This document shows, piece by piece, positions 31,937 through 40,930 of a DNA stretch of 64,000 nt. Position numbers and translations under genes: made by a program. Where the stretch lies: positions 1 through 64,000 of the forward strand of contig NZ_JAPUVI010000030.1 in the NCBI RefSeq assembly GCF_029255285.1, given 5' to 3'. Position 1 is the stretch's first letter. Each line of letters opens with the position of its first letter. This stretch comes from Accumulibacter sp. (GTDB taxonomy: Bacteria; Pseudomonadota; Gammaproteobacteria; Burkholderiales; Rhodocyclaceae). The notes below the pieces were generated by a model. The model ran no database searches, was not told the origin of the DNA, and saw nothing but the letters and a program-made list of their open reading frames with translations.

Positions 31937-32088
31937 CAGCGGCAAATACTCCTCTCAGGGTGGCGGCGCGAAGCGCCGAAGGCACGGGTTCACTATGCTA
32001 CACTTTTCGACGTCATCCGGCCGCAGGCTGTCCGTCGCTCCCATCGGAACGGCCTGCCTGGCCTTCCGTCACATCACTACGCCTCCCC

Positions 32089-33144
32089 ATGCCGCTTACC
32101 CTGGTCGTTCCCGAACTGCTATGGCCCGAACCCGGCGACCGCCAGACTTTGGAGTCCCTGGACTGCCCGGGCTTGTGCACGCTGCTGGCGCGCAGTCGGC
32201 TCGGGCGGCGCCCGCCGCAATCGTTCGAAGCCGCACTCTGCGAGCCATTCGGACTGACCGGCGAGCTTCCGTATGCCGCCTATCGCGTGCTTGGCGAAAG
32301 CGGCATGACGGCGGCGCGTGAAGCCTGTTGGATCTGCGCCGATCCCGTTCATCTACGCCTGCATCAGGAGCGCCTGGTTCTGGCCGACGGCGGCAGCCTG
32401 GCCATCGATTCCGCCGAGGCCGAGGCGATCGTCGGCGAACTCAACCGCCAGTTCTCCGACATCGGCACGTTTCACGTCGCGACGGCCGAGCGCTGGTACT
32501 TGCAGTTCGCCGGCGCGCCCGATCTCGGCCAGTTCGACGTTCTGCCGCTGTCTACGGTCGCCGGCCGACGGGTCGAACGGCAACTGCCGGAGACGCCACG
32601 CTTGCGCTGGCTGCGCCAACTGCTCAACGAGATCCAGATGCTGCTCCACCGGCATCCAGCCAACATCAAGCGTGAAGAGGAAGGCCGATCGACGATCAAC
32701 AGCCTGTGGTTGTGGGGTGCCGGCGCCTTGCCGGCGACCGCGGCAAGCTCACTCGCCGGTGTCTGGGCGGACGATCCGCTGGCGCTCGGCCTGGGCCGGG
32801 CGTTCGGGCTGCCGGCGCATCCACTGCCGGACGATGCCGGCCAGTGCTTGTCCCGCTGCGCTTCCGCCAGCCGCCAACTGCTGGTCGTCGACGCGCTGCA
32901 GCGGGCGGTTCACTACGAAGATGCCGATGCCTGGCGCGCCGCTTTGCTCGACCTCGAAGCCCGCTGGTTTGCTCCCCTGCAGAAGGCGCTGGCCGGCGGT
33001 CGGATCGGCCGCCTGTGCCTGCAGGCGACAACGGCCTACGGGACGCTGGCCTGGGAGAGCGGCCGCAGCGAACAGTGGAAGTTGTGGCGCCGCCCTGAGC
33101 CATTGATCAGCCACGTGCAGTCGCTGGCCAGGGCGAAACGATGA
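32089..33144 (+). CDS. RpfE-like protein of unknown biochemical role
   Basis: The 351-residue cytoplasmic protein is of the type annotated as 'regulatory protein RpfE' in beta- and gammaproteobacteria, and it is sometimes compared with cofactor-independent phosphoglycerate mutases. Visible segments are MPLTLVVPELLWPEPGDRQT, LLNEIQMLLHRHPANIKREEEGR near 180-202, INSLWLWGAG near 206-215, and VVDALQRAVHYEDADAW. The metal-binding residues of true mutases are not evident. It overlaps recJ by 4 bp (ATGA), so the two are co-translated. I infer the family from these motifs and the recJ linkage, and function remains open. Confidence 0.75.
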   Translation: MPLTLVVPELLWPEPGDRQTLESLDCPGLCTLLARSRLGRRPPQSFEAALCEPFGLTGELPYAAYRVLGESGMTAAREACWICADPVHLRLHQERLVLADGGSLAIDSAEAEAIVGELNRQFSDIGTFHVATAERWYLQFAGAPDLGQFDVLPLSTVAGRRVERQLPETPRLRWLRQLLNEIQMLLHRHPANIKREEEGRSTINSLWLWGAGALPATAASSLAGVWADDPLALGLGRAFGLPAHPLPDDAGQCLSRCASASRQLLVVDALQRAVHYEDADAWRAALLDLEARWFAPLQKALAGGRIGRLCLQATTAYGTLAWESGRSEQWKLWRRPEPLISHVQSLARAKR

Positions 33145-34877
33145 CGCGCCTGCGCGCTCGTCCGGTCGCGCCGCGTCTCCAGTGGCAGCTCGAACAACAG
33201 GGGTTGCACCCGTTGCTGGCGCGCCTCTACGCGGCACGCGGAATCACTACGCGCAGCGAACTCGACTACGATCTGACCTCGCTGCTGCCGCCGGCCAGAC
33301 TGACGCACGCCGCCGAAGCCGCCGTCCTGCTGGCCGATGCGATCGCCGCGCGGACCCGGATCCTGATCGTCGCCGACTACGACTGCGACGGGGCGACGGC
33401 TTGCGCGGTCGCCATCCGGGCGCTGCGCGCCTGCGGTGGCTGCGTCGACTACCTGGTGCCGAACCGCTTTACCTGCGGCTACGGCCTGTCGCCCGACATC
33501 GTCGACCTGGCGGCGACTCGTCGGCCGCAGCTCATCGTCACGGTGGACAACGGCATCGCCAGCATCGACGGCGTGGCCCGTGCCCGGCAACTCGGGATCG
33601 CCACGCTGATCACCGACCACCACTTGCCGGCGGACGAATTGCCGGCCGCCGACTGCATCGTCAACCCAAATCTGGCGCACTGCGACTTCCCGAGCAAGCA
33701 CCTGGCCGGGGTCGGCGTCATCTTCTACGTGATGCTTGCGCTGCGCGCCGAACTGCGCGGCCGCGGCTGGTTTGCCGAAGGCAGTGGGCGCCAGGAACCG
33801 AAACTCGCGGCCCTGCTCGATCTGGTGGCTCTCGGCACCGTCGCCGACGTCGTGCGGCTAGATCACAACAACCGCGTACTGGTCAGCCAGGGCCTGCAGC
33901 GCATTCGCCAGGGCCGGCTGACGCCCGGTTTGCGCGCCATTTTCGACGCCGCCGGACGCTCGCCGGCGCAAGCCACGGGTGTCGACCTCGGTTTCGTGAT
34001 CGGCCCCCGCGTCAACGCCGCCGGCCGTTTGGCCGACATGTCGCTCGGCATCGAATGCCTGATCACCGACGACGAGGCGCGTTCGATGAACATCGCACAG
34101 CAGCTCGACGCGCTCAATCGTCAGCGGCGCGAGATCGAATCGGGCATGCAGGAGCAGGCGCTGAGCCAGATGGCCCGGGCGACCGCCGATCTGGAAGCGG
34201 CCGCGACGGGTATGGCGACGGCGGCGGCCGGGCTGGCGCTGTTCGATGCGCAGTGGCATCAAGGCGTCGTCGGCATCGTCGCCGCACGCCTCAAGGAAAA
34301 GTGGCATCGGCCAGTCTTCGCCTTCGCGCGCGGTGAAGGTGGCGAAATCAAGGGTTCGGGCCGTTCGATCGCTGGCCTGCACCTGCGCGACGCCCTGGAT
34401 CTGATCGGCAAGCGCGCGCCTGGCCTGCTGTTGCGCTTCGGTGGTCACGCGATGGCCGCCGGGGTGACGATTCGTGAAGTCGACTTCGAACGTTTTCGCG
34501 AGCTGTTTGCCGAGGTCGCCGACGAGTTTTTGGCACCGGCCGATCGCCTGCGCACGCTCGAAACCGACGGCGGACTGGAAGCCGGGTATTTCTCGGTTGC
34601 CACGGCGCGACTGCTGGCGGCCGAAGTCTGGGGTCAGGGCTTTCCGCCGCCACTTTTCGAAGACGAATTCGTCGTCGAAAGCCAGCGCATCCTCAAGGAC
34701 AAGCACCTCAAGCTACGCCTGCGCAAGGGGACGCAGCCGCTCGATGCGATCCAGTTCAACTTCGAGCAGGCGCCCGGCGGTACGATGCGCGCCGCTTATC
34801 GACTGGCGATCAACGAGTTCAATGGCGTCCAGACGCCGCAGTTGATGATCGAACATATCGAAAGCGTGGTGCCGTGA
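33141..34877 (+). CDS. recJ: Single-stranded-DNA-specific exonuclease RecJ
   Basis: This 578-residue DHH-family 5'-3' exonuclease acts in recombination and mismatch repair. DHH motif I is VADYDCDGATA near residues 75-85, motif II is VTVDNGIAS near 131-139, and motif III is ITDHHLPADELPAADCIVNPN near 155-175. DLVALGTVADVVRL follows. The DHHA1 RNA/DNA-binding motif GSGRSI and LLRFGGHAMAAG lies near 404-440. Full length. The start overlaps the upstream RpfE-like gene by 4 bp. Confidence 0.95.
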   Translation: MTRLRARPVAPRLQWQLEQQGLHPLLARLYAARGITTRSELDYDLTSLLPPARLTHAAEAAVLLADAIAARTRILIVADYDCDGATACAVAIRALRACGGCVDYLVPNRFTCGYGLSPDIVDLAATRRPQLIVTVDNGIASIDGVARARQLGIATLITDHHLPADELPAADCIVNPNLAHCDFPSKHLAGVGVIFYVMLALRAELRGRGWFAEGSGRQEPKLAALLDLVALGTVADVVRLDHNNRVLVSQGLQRIRQGRLTPGLRAIFDAAGRSPAQATGVDLGFVIGPRVNAAGRLADMSLGIECLITDDEARSMNIAQQLDALNRQRREIESGMQEQALSQMARATADLEAAATGMATAAAGLALFDAQWHQGVVGIVAARLKEKWHRPVFAFARGEGGEIKGSGRSIAGLHLRDALDLIGKRAPGLLLRFGGHAMAAGVTIREVDFERFRELFAEVADEFLAPADRLRTLETDGGLEAGYFSVATARLLAAEVWGQGFPPPLFEDEFVVESQRILKDKHLKLRLRKGTQPLDAIQFNFEQAPGGTMRAAYRLAINEFNGVQTPQLMIEHIESVVP

Positions 34878-34903
34878 CGGATTCGGAGATCGGTAAACAA
34901 GAA

Positions 34904-34921
34904 AGGCGGCCGAAGCCGCCT
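34904..34921. terminator. Bidirectional terminator between recJ and PEP-CTERM gene
   Basis: AGGCGGC-CGAA-GCCGCCT forms a 7-bp GC stem with a tetraloop. On the minus strand it is followed by TTCTTGTTT, serving the PEP-CTERM gene. On the plus strand it lies 27 bp after the recJ stop, with only a weak T-run. Confidence 0.7.
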
Positions 34922-34948
34922 GCTTGTGCGTTACGCTGAAACGGTGTA

Positions 34949-35464
34949 TCAGCTGCGGCGCCGACGCGTCGCCAAACCCAGTAGACCGAGGCCGACAAGC
35001 GCCAGCGATCCGGGTTCCGGCACCTGAATCTGGACGGTCTCGATTTCAACGATCCAGTTACCCGGGTCGATGTCGATGCGCAGCGTGTTCGCTCCCGGCA
35101 GCAGCTCGGCAAACACATCGAAGAACGAGTCCAGACTTTCGGTCGTTCCGACGCCAAGGCTCCCCGGTCCCGGCTGAATGTCGAAGCAGCAGTAGTTGTA
35201 CGTCTGGTGGGTCAGCACGCCGAGCAGGTTACCGTTCAGCCGCACCTCGTCGTTCTCGCTCAGGTCGACTCCCTCGGCCGTGATCCTCAGGCGCCCCGCG
35301 ACGCCGGCGGGCTTGGGGTTGAAGAAGGTGATCTCGACGGATTCGGGGTAAGGATCGCCTGCGCTGCTCTGCAGGATCTGATAGACGTCGAGGTTGATCA
35401 GAGCCGCTCCCGCCGAGAACGGCAGGCCGAGGAAAGCCAGGGTTGCCAAGACTTTCTTGATCAT
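34949..35464 (-). CDS. PEP-CTERM sorting domain protein 1
   Basis: The 171-residue secreted protein has a signal peptide (MIKKVLATLAFLGLPFSAGA) and a PEP-CTERM tail. The tail is VPEPGSLALVGLGLLGLATRRRRS: a PEP motif, one hydrophobic helix and an Arg cluster. Such proteins are cut by an exosortase and are linked to exopolysaccharide and floc formation. The middle is a beta-rich stretch (SVEITFFNPKPAGVAGRLRITAEG, NTLRIDIDPGNWIVEIETVQIQ) with a CC pair in YNYCCFDI. GGAGACAC precedes the ATG. A sigma-54-type promoter lies about 110 bp upstream. Confidence 0.9.
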   Translation of the reverse strand: MIKKVLATLAFLGLPFSAGAALINLDVYQILQSSAGDPYPESVEITFFNPKPAGVAGRLRITAEGVDLSENDEVRLNGNLLGVLTHQTYNYCCFDIQPGPGSLGVGTTESLDSFFDVFAELLPGANTLRIDIDPGNWIVEIETVQIQVPEPGSLALVGLGLLGLATRRRRS

Positions 35465-35573
35465 GTGTGTCTCCTTGCGTGGTGGTCGGTGGAAGAACGT
35501 GGAGAGCCAAGCGTCCGTCTGCGGGGCCTTCCCTTTCGCGCTACTTCACTTGCGGCTTGCGAAGAAAATCCGA

Positions 35574-35589
35574 GCAAAATTCGCACCGG
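35574..35589 (-). promoter_or_regulatory. Candidate sigma-54 (-24/-12) promoter of PEP-CTERM gene 1
   Basis: The minus strand reads CCGGTGCGAATTTTGC. GG and GC are separated by exactly 10 nt, and the -12 box TTGC is perfect against YTGGCACG-N4-TTGC (9 of 12 defined positions). It matches C-N-GG-N3-GAAT-N2-TGC, shared with the sites upstream of the two other PEP-CTERM genes. The predicted leader is about 100 nt. Confidence 0.65.
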
Positions 35590-35720
35590 AAATATTTTTT
35601 ACTTGGAATCCGAGAGTTGAATACATCTTGCCGGCGATCCGTAAAGTTTCCCGACATCGCTCGGAATGGCTATAGTTTTCTCGCCGCAGGAGTGGAGTTC
35701 CGTCGGTGTGGTCACCGAAG

Positions 35721-36572
35721 TCAGCTCCCCTCGCTTCGGGCACTCGGCCGCCGGCGTCGCCATGCCGTCAGGCTGCCAAGCAGGAGGCTCCCAGCCGCCA
35801 ACGCAAGACTCGACGGTTCGGGTACGGCACGCGTGGGTTCGGCATAGAGGAAATCGTCCATCACCACCATGTCGGTGATCTCGTCGGCGCGCACGCCATT
35901 GGACAGGATGGCATTGGCGCCCGAGGTGAGCCGCACCCGGCTGATCTTCTCGCCAGCTTTGGCCACGGCGCCGACGAAGCTCAAGCCCTGGTTGCCTCCG
36001 ACCAGAACGTCGCGCGCCAGGAGCAGCGTATCGGTCGCGTCGAAGAACTCGATCCTGGTCACGCGAGGCAGTTCGACATCCACGAAAATGGCGCCGAAGG
36101 CGCTCGTCGTGGCGGCGATGCCTGTCCCCGGGACAAAGAACGTGACGTCGGTGATATTGCTTTCGACGGCCGTAAACAGCCGCTGCGCGCTGAAAGTCTG
36201 CAAGTCGCCCGGGAATCCGAACAGCGTCGGGGTGGGCAGGTCGGCGTTGGCGCTCACCAGGAAACCGCTTCCCGGCGTGCTGAAGACCGCTCCACGCGGC
36301 GAGTTGACGTTGAAGAAATTGCCGGGCAGGGGGTTGGGATCGGCCCGTGGGTCAGGCACGCCATCCCAGTTGATCTCGCGGCGAAGGCCGCCGAAAGACC
36401 CGTTTGCTCCAGCAACGCTTCCTCCCCCGACGGCGGTACGGAAGGCGTCGCGCGCGGGGCTGATCGCCGCCGGGTTGGCGCCGGCCGCCTCGAAGGTGAT
36501 CAGGCTGGCCCCCGCTGCCGGGGCCAGCAGCAAGGCGGCGACCGCTGCCGCCGATGTGTAGATTGACTTCAT
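35721..36572 (-). CDS. PEP-CTERM sorting domain protein 2
   Basis: The 283-residue secreted protein has a signal peptide (MKSIYTSAAAVAALLLAPAAGA) and a beta-rich body (LITFEAAGANPAAISPARDAFRTAVGGG, VSANADLPTPTLFGFPGDLQTF, RVTRIEFFDATDTLLLAR). This resembles the all-beta domains common in PEP-CTERM proteins. The tail VPEPSSLALAAGSLLLGSLTAWRRRRPS is a full PEP-helix-Arg sorting signal. The start is ATG at 36572, after GGAGAAGGGAC. The sequence upstream of it lacks a leader. The product is probably exported for exosortase processing. No exosortase gene is in the window. Confidence 0.9.
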   Translation of the reverse strand: MKSIYTSAAAVAALLLAPAAGASLITFEAAGANPAAISPARDAFRTAVGGGSVAGANGSFGGLRREINWDGVPDPRADPNPLPGNFFNVNSPRGAVFSTPGSGFLVSANADLPTPTLFGFPGDLQTFSAQRLFTAVESNITDVTFFVPGTGIAATTSAFGAIFVDVELPRVTRIEFFDATDTLLLARDVLVGGNQGLSFVGAVAKAGEKISRVRLTSGANAILSNGVRADEITDMVVMDDFLYAEPTRAVPEPSSLALAAGSLLLGSLTAWRRRRPSARSEGS

Positions 36573-36647
36573 GTCCCTTCTCCTCGCTCTGAAAACGCCT
36601 TGGCGATACGACCATCGGCTCGCGTTGAATGCGAACAATAAGCATAA

Positions 36648-36663
36648 GCAAGATTCTGGCCTG
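36648..36663 (-). promoter_or_regulatory. Candidate sigma-54 (-24/-12) promoter of PEP-CTERM gene 2
   Basis: The minus strand reads CAGGCCAGAATCTTGC with GG-N10-GC spacing and a perfect TTGC followed by TTA. It shares the pattern C-N-GG-N3-GAAT-N2-TGC with the other two PEP-CTERM promoters. The predicted leader is about 65 nt to the ATG at 36572. Confidence 0.6.
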
Positions 36664-36832
36664 AAAACATTTATTGCGGTATAACAGGTAGTTAGGAAAT
36701 GTATTTTGCCTTGCTTGCCGATTGGTGTAAAGAATTTCGACAAGTAGGATTGACGCTGGGGCCGCGATCGGCCGGCGGAGGCAAGGGGTAGGACGTCGGT
36801 GGCGATCGTGCCCCGGTGTCAACGCGCCGAGT

Positions 36833-36861
36833 TTGCGTCGCGTCGCGCGACCGACGATAAT
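36833..36861 (+). promoter_or_regulatory. Candidate sigma-70 promoter for the SDR gene
   Basis: TTGCGT (36833-36838) and GATAAT (36856-36861) are separated by 17 bp, and the -10 matches 5 of 6. It lies 47 bp upstream of the ATG at 36909. Confidence 0.5.
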
Positions 36862-36908
36862 CCGTTTCGGAGCCGGCTGTGCGGGCCGGCCGAACAGGGA
36901 GGTGGTGG

Positions 36909-37661
36909 ATGGATTTGTGGGCGTGCCCGGCGGTGGTCACCGGCGCAGCTTCGGGCCTTGGTGCGGAAACGGCGCGCTATCTGGCCGAAGCCGGCGCCAA
37001 GGTGACGGTGATCGACATCGATGGCGACGGTGTGCAGAAGATCGCCGAGGAGATCGGCGGCCTGGCGATTCCCTGCGATGTCGCCGATTCACGGTCGGCC
37101 GAGAATGCCGTGGCCATGGCGCGTGCCGCACATGGTGCGGCACGCGTTCTCGTGCATTGCGTCGGCCGTGGCCACTCCGAGCCGATCATCAGTGGCGACG
37201 GTCCGATGCCGCTCGACGACTTCCGCCAGCTCGTCGAAGTCAACCTGATCTCGACCTTCAACATGATGCGGCTCGCCGCCGCCGACATGGCGCAACTGCC
37301 GCCGCTGGCCAATGGCGAGCGCGGCGTCATCCTGTCGACCGCGTCGGTTTCCGCCTACGAAGGGCAGAGCGGTGAAGCGGCCTATGCGGCATCCAAAGGC
37401 GGTGTCGTCAGCATGATCCTGCCGGCGGCGCGCGAACTCGGTGCGCTGGGAATTCGCGTCGTCGGTATCGCGCCGGGGCTGTTCGGTACGCAGACGCTGT
37501 TCAACATGGAGAAGAACCTGGATTCCCGGCTCGCTCGCCAGATCCCGTTTCCACACCGCTTTGGCGATGCCGCCGAGTTCGCCATGCTGGTCCTCCACGT
37601 CCTCAAGAACATCATGCTCAACGGCACCGTGTTGCGCCTGGACGGCGGCTACCACCGTTAA
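36909..37661 (+). CDS. SDR-family dehydrogenase, 3-hydroxyacyl-CoA dehydrogenase (HSD10)-like
   Basis: This 250-residue classical short-chain dehydrogenase has NAD-binding TGAASGLG near residues 9-16. An acidic residue after beta-2 (TVIDIDGD) favours NAD over NADP. The catalytic Ser/Tyr/Lys are in STASVSAYEGQSGEAAYAASKGG near residues 143-165. The C-terminus (IPFPHRFGDAAEFAMLVLHVLKNIMLNGTVLRLDGG) resembles type-2 3-hydroxyacyl-CoA dehydrogenases. Fatty-acid or branched-chain acyl-CoA oxidation is therefore the likeliest role, by inference. GGGAGGTGG lies just upstream of the ATG at 36909. A PEP-synthase regulator follows 32 bp downstream. Confidence 0.82.
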   Translation: MDLWACPAVVTGAASGLGAETARYLAEAGAKVTVIDIDGDGVQKIAEEIGGLAIPCDVADSRSAENAVAMARAAHGAARVLVHCVGRGHSEPIISGDGPMPLDDFRQLVEVNLISTFNMMRLAAADMAQLPPLANGERGVILSTASVSAYEGQSGEAAYAASKGGVVSMILPAARELGALGIRVVGIAPGLFGTQTLFNMEKNLDSRLARQIPFPHRFGDAAEFAMLVLHVLKNIMLNGTVLRLDGGYHR

Positions 37662-37693
37662 GCGGCGGGACGAACGAACGCTGGGTCGCCATC

Positions 37694-38515
37694 GTGGGCA
37701 AGCCCCTTGTTCTCCACCTCGTTTCGCACGCTTCGGGCGAGCTGGTCGAAATGCTGGCGCGTAACGCCGTCGCGCAGCTCGCCGGTGTCGAGATCGAGCG
37801 ACGCTTGTGGAAGATGGTCCGCCGCCTGGGCCAGATACCGGGGATTCTGGCGGCGGTGGCCAGCAAACCGGGCTATGTCCTGCACAGCATCAGTCACATG
37901 GACATTCGCGAGACGCTGGAAGAGGGCTGCCGCCGTCTGGCCGTACCTTGCGACTTCGTCCTCGAACCTCTGGTCGGCCGCCTGGCCGCGCACGTCGGCA
38001 CGGCCGTACAGTTGCATACCAGCTCCGGCGACGCCTTCGACGAAGACTACTATCGCCGCGTCGAGGCCATGAAGTACGCCCTCGCTCACGACGATGGAAT
38101 GGCAAGCGACGATCTCGAGGGTGCCGACGTGATTCTCGTCGGCGTGTCGCGAGCCACCAAGACGCCGACCTGCATGTATCTCGCATCGCGCGGCATCAAG
38201 GCGGCCAACGTGCCGCTGGTGCCGGGCGCGGCGCTGCCGGGCGGACTGATGAACGCACGCAGTCCGCTCATCATCGGACTGGTCGTCGATCCGGCCCGCC
38301 TGGCAACCGTCCGCTCGGCCCGCCTGCACTCCCTGAACCAGGACGGCGGCAGCGAGTACGCCGACGTCGAAGCCTTGCGCAAGGAGGTACTCGAGGCACG
38401 CCGCCTGTTCGTCATGCGCGCCTGGCCGGTCATCGACGTCACGCATCGTTCGATCGAACAGGCGGCTTCGATGATCATCGCGAAGCTCAAGGCGCGCGCC
38501 GGCGATCGTTCCTAA
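37694..38515 (+). CDS. PEP synthase regulatory protein (PSRP/DUF299 kinase-pyrophosphorylase)
   Basis: The 273-residue protein belongs to the bifunctional ADP-dependent kinase/pyrophosphorylase family, which switches PEP synthase or pyruvate phosphate dikinase off and on. The P-loop-like motif GVSRATKTPTCMYLA starts near residue 149, preceded by the conserved YALAHDDG near 131. ANVPLVPG and the C-terminal WPVIDVTHRSIEQAASMI complete the signature. Start is a GTG at 37694. The target ppsA gene usually sits beside it but is not in this window. Instead it follows an SDR gene by 32 bp. Confidence 0.88.
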   Translation: MGKPLVLHLVSHASGELVEMLARNAVAQLAGVEIERRLWKMVRRLGQIPGILAAVASKPGYVLHSISHMDIRETLEEGCRRLAVPCDFVLEPLVGRLAAHVGTAVQLHTSSGDAFDEDYYRRVEAMKYALAHDDGMASDDLEGADVILVGVSRATKTPTCMYLASRGIKAANVPLVPGAALPGGLMNARSPLIIGLVVDPARLATVRSARLHSLNQDGGSEYADVEALRKEVLEARRLFVMRAWPVIDVTHRSIEQAASMIIAKLKARAGDRS

Positions 38516-38538
38516 CTCGCCGAGCGTCCGGCCGACCG

Positions 38539-39414
38539 TCAATCGACGCTGGCGAGAAGGCTTTTCGCCTCTGTGTGGAGTTGGTAAAGGTCGGTGTCCA
38601 CAAGTTCGAGAAGGCGCAGGCACGAGCCGCCGAGCTTTTGCCATTCCTCGGTTCGGCTGCCACCGGTGAGCTGCTGGACGAGGTGTTCCGCCGTTTGGCT
38701 GATGGCCACCAGATGGCGGCTGGCGACGGGTAGGCCAGAGTCCGTGAGGTCGATTGCCGAATGGTCATGGTGGTGTCGGATGGCCAGACAGATTTCCTCA
38801 GGCAACCACCAGTCCCGCGCCAGCAGGCAGCCGATCATGGCGTGGTCGGTCGGAAAATCCTGTTGCTCGACGGTCGTGAAAGCGCGCTCGCAGTCGGCGT
38901 TGGCCCGCTCAAGGGTTTGCCGGTAGGTCGGGAAACGGAGCAACAGCATGGCGATGCCGGTGTCCCGAAACAGGCCGTAGGTGTAGGCGTCATTGGCTTG
39001 CACGCGACGGTGCGGGGTTTTCTGGGCGAGCCAGCCGGACAGTACGGCAATCTGAGCCGAAGCGCCCCAGAAACGCTCGAGCCGGTTGTTGACCGGAAAG
39101 GCCCGACGCAGGCTGAGGGTGGCGATGGCGCGGCTGGCGACGTCCAGGCCGAGCATCAAGAGCGCGTCGTGCACCGAGCGAGCGCGCTTGCGAAAACCGA
39201 AGTAAGCGGAATTCACGCTCTGGATCAGTCCGGCCGCCAGGCCGACATCGACGCTGATCAACTGACCGATGCGTTGCAGATTCGGCCGGTCGCTGTCCAT
39301 TTCGGCCTTGATGCGGTCGATGATGAGCGGGCGCGGGGGAACGTCCAGATCCTTGAGCATCCGTTCCAGGAAGAGATCGACGTCGGGTACGGCGTTCGAG
39401 GTTTTGTCTTTCAT
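38539..39414 (-). CDS. HDOD domain protein
   Basis: The 291-residue protein has an HDOD domain over most of its length (about 15-225). Recognisable segments are the helical start PPRPLIIDRIKAEMDSDRPNLQRIGQLISVDVGLAAGLIQSVNSAYFG and, later, DTGIAMLLLRFP and EICLAIRHHHD. HDOD domains are HD-like but lack the HD catalytic pair and act as protein-protein signalling modules. The ATG overlaps the stop of the upstream GGDEF-EAL gene as TAATG, which indicates coupled translation and a shared pathway, probably in c-di-GMP-linked control. Confidence 0.85.
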   Translation of the reverse strand: MKDKTSNAVPDVDLFLERMLKDLDVPPRPLIIDRIKAEMDSDRPNLQRIGQLISVDVGLAAGLIQSVNSAYFGFRKRARSVHDALLMLGLDVASRAIATLSLRRAFPVNNRLERFWGASAQIAVLSGWLAQKTPHRRVQANDAYTYGLFRDTGIAMLLLRFPTYRQTLERANADCERAFTTVEQQDFPTDHAMIGCLLARDWWLPEEICLAIRHHHDHSAIDLTDSGLPVASRHLVAISQTAEHLVQQLTGGSRTEEWQKLGGSCLRLLELVDTDLYQLHTEAKSLLASVD

Positions 39415-40775
39415 TACTGCAGCCTTTGAGCCATCCACGCCATCAAGGCGGGTTCGGGCATGGGTCGTGCGTGAAAGAAGCCCTGGGTCGCGTCGACGGC
39501 CGCTTCGGCGAGCGCGGCCAGTTGCGCGGGGTTTTCGACCCCTTCGGCAACGACGGTCATGCCCAGCTCGGAGCCCAGGCTGGTCATCGCCTTGACGACA
39601 GCGAAGGAGCGTCGGTCGGTCGGCAGAACGCTGGCGAAGGAACGGTCCAGCTTGAGCTTGTTGGCCGAGAGATCCTTCAGGGTCGACAGACAGGAAAAGC
39701 CGGTACCGAAGTCGTCGATCGCCAGTCCGACGCCAGCGGCGCGTGCCGCCCCCAAATTCGCCTGTACGGGGGGTGCGAGATCCATGAAAAGCGACTCCGT
39801 GAGTTCGAGCTCAAGCAAGTCCGGCGGTAAATTGGCGCACACCAGCGCGGCGTGCAGAGCCTGAGTGAACTTGGGCGAAATCAGTTGCGCTCGTGAAACA
39901 TTGATCGCCATCTTGGTTGGGGTTCCCTGTTCGCGCAGGCGGGCGGCGCAACGCGCGCCCTGAAACAGGCTCCACTCGCCGAGGCGGACGATCAGCCCCG
40001 TTTTCTCGGCCACCGGGATGAAGCGCGCCGGAGTGATCTGATGCCCGTCGACGGCGCAGCGCATCAGCGCCTCGACTGCCTCGACCCCGCCGCTGGGGCG
40101 GACAATGGGCTGGAAGTGGAGGCACAGCTCACCATTTTCCAACGCACGGTGCAGGGCGTTTTCGATGGCCAGTTCCTCGCGCGCCAGTTCGACACCGAGG
40201 CGCCTGGTCAGCAACTCGTCGCCCGACGTCACCAGGCGGTTGCGGCCACGGCGCTTGGCCTCGCTCATCGCGCGGTCAGCCCGTTCGAGCCAGACCACCG
40301 GCTCCTCGTCACACAGCTTGACGGCAAGGCCGATGCTGACCGACGGATGGATCACGAGTTCGTCGACGTGCAAGGGCCGCCGTATCTCGAGCAACAGCCG
40401 GCGCGCCAAGTCGTTGGCCGACGCTTGGTCGAAGCCGGGGGCGAGCACGACGAACTCGTCGTCACCCATGCGCGACAAGCGGCACTGGACACCGGCGAGC
40501 GCGCGGATACGTTCGGCGATGTGGGCAATGACGCGGTCTCCGGCGCTATGCCCGAACGATTCATTGACCTGCCGAAAACGGTCGATATCCAGCCAGATGG
40601 CGCTCAGACCTGTGGCCACGGTGGCGGCCTCGGCCGCCAGAGCGATGGCTGCCTGCAGACAGGCCCGACGCGTAAGGAAACCAGTAATCGGGTCGAGCAG
40701 GGGATTCGCGGAGGGAGTCGTGGCGGCACGCCGCTGGCGTGTCGCTGCTGATGGACGGTCGGTCCGGTCGGTCAT
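39414..40775 (-). CDS. GGDEF-EAL protein, probable c-di-GMP phosphodiesterase
   Basis: The roughly 453-residue cytoplasmic protein has a GGDEF domain (about 25-185) with LSAIWLDIDRFRQVNESFGHSAGD and an altered active site, RMGDDEF, where the second Gly is Asp. The EAL domain (about 200-450) keeps VEALMR, LELTESLFMD, AIDDFGTGFSCLSTLKDLSANKLKLDRSF, VVAEGVE and TQGFFHARPM. EAL phosphodiesterase activity is therefore likely, whereas the cyclase is probably weak, absent or GTP-sensing only. No sensor or TM domain. The ATG at 40775 follows AGGAAAGC; upstream in-frame codons extend to 40898 but are Arg/Lys-rich. It is coupled to the HDOD gene. Confidence 0.87.
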   Translation of the reverse strand: MTDRTDRPSAATRQRRAATTPSANPLLDPITGFLTRRACLQAAIALAAEAATVATGLSAIWLDIDRFRQVNESFGHSAGDRVIAHIAERIRALAGVQCRLSRMGDDEFVVLAPGFDQASANDLARRLLLEIRRPLHVDELVIHPSVSIGLAVKLCDEEPVVWLERADRAMSEAKRRGRNRLVTSGDELLTRRLGVELAREELAIENALHRALENGELCLHFQPIVRPSGGVEAVEALMRCAVDGHQITPARFIPVAEKTGLIVRLGEWSLFQGARCAARLREQGTPTKMAINVSRAQLISPKFTQALHAALVCANLPPDLLELELTESLFMDLAPPVQANLGAARAAGVGLAIDDFGTGFSCLSTLKDLSANKLKLDRSFASVLPTDRRSFAVVKAMTSLGSELGMTVVAEGVENPAQLAALAEAAVDATQGFFHARPMPEPALMAWMAQRLQ

Positions 40776-40930
40776 CGCTTGCTTTCCTGACGCAGAGGGG
40801 GCGGTGGTGCTCGCTGGCTTGGTCGAGTCGCCGAGCTTACGCAACCGGGTGGCAAGACGCTTGACCCGGCGCGTCTTCCGCATGACCATTCGTGCCATTG
40901 GGAGATTCAGCGCATCTGGGAGCCGCCGCC

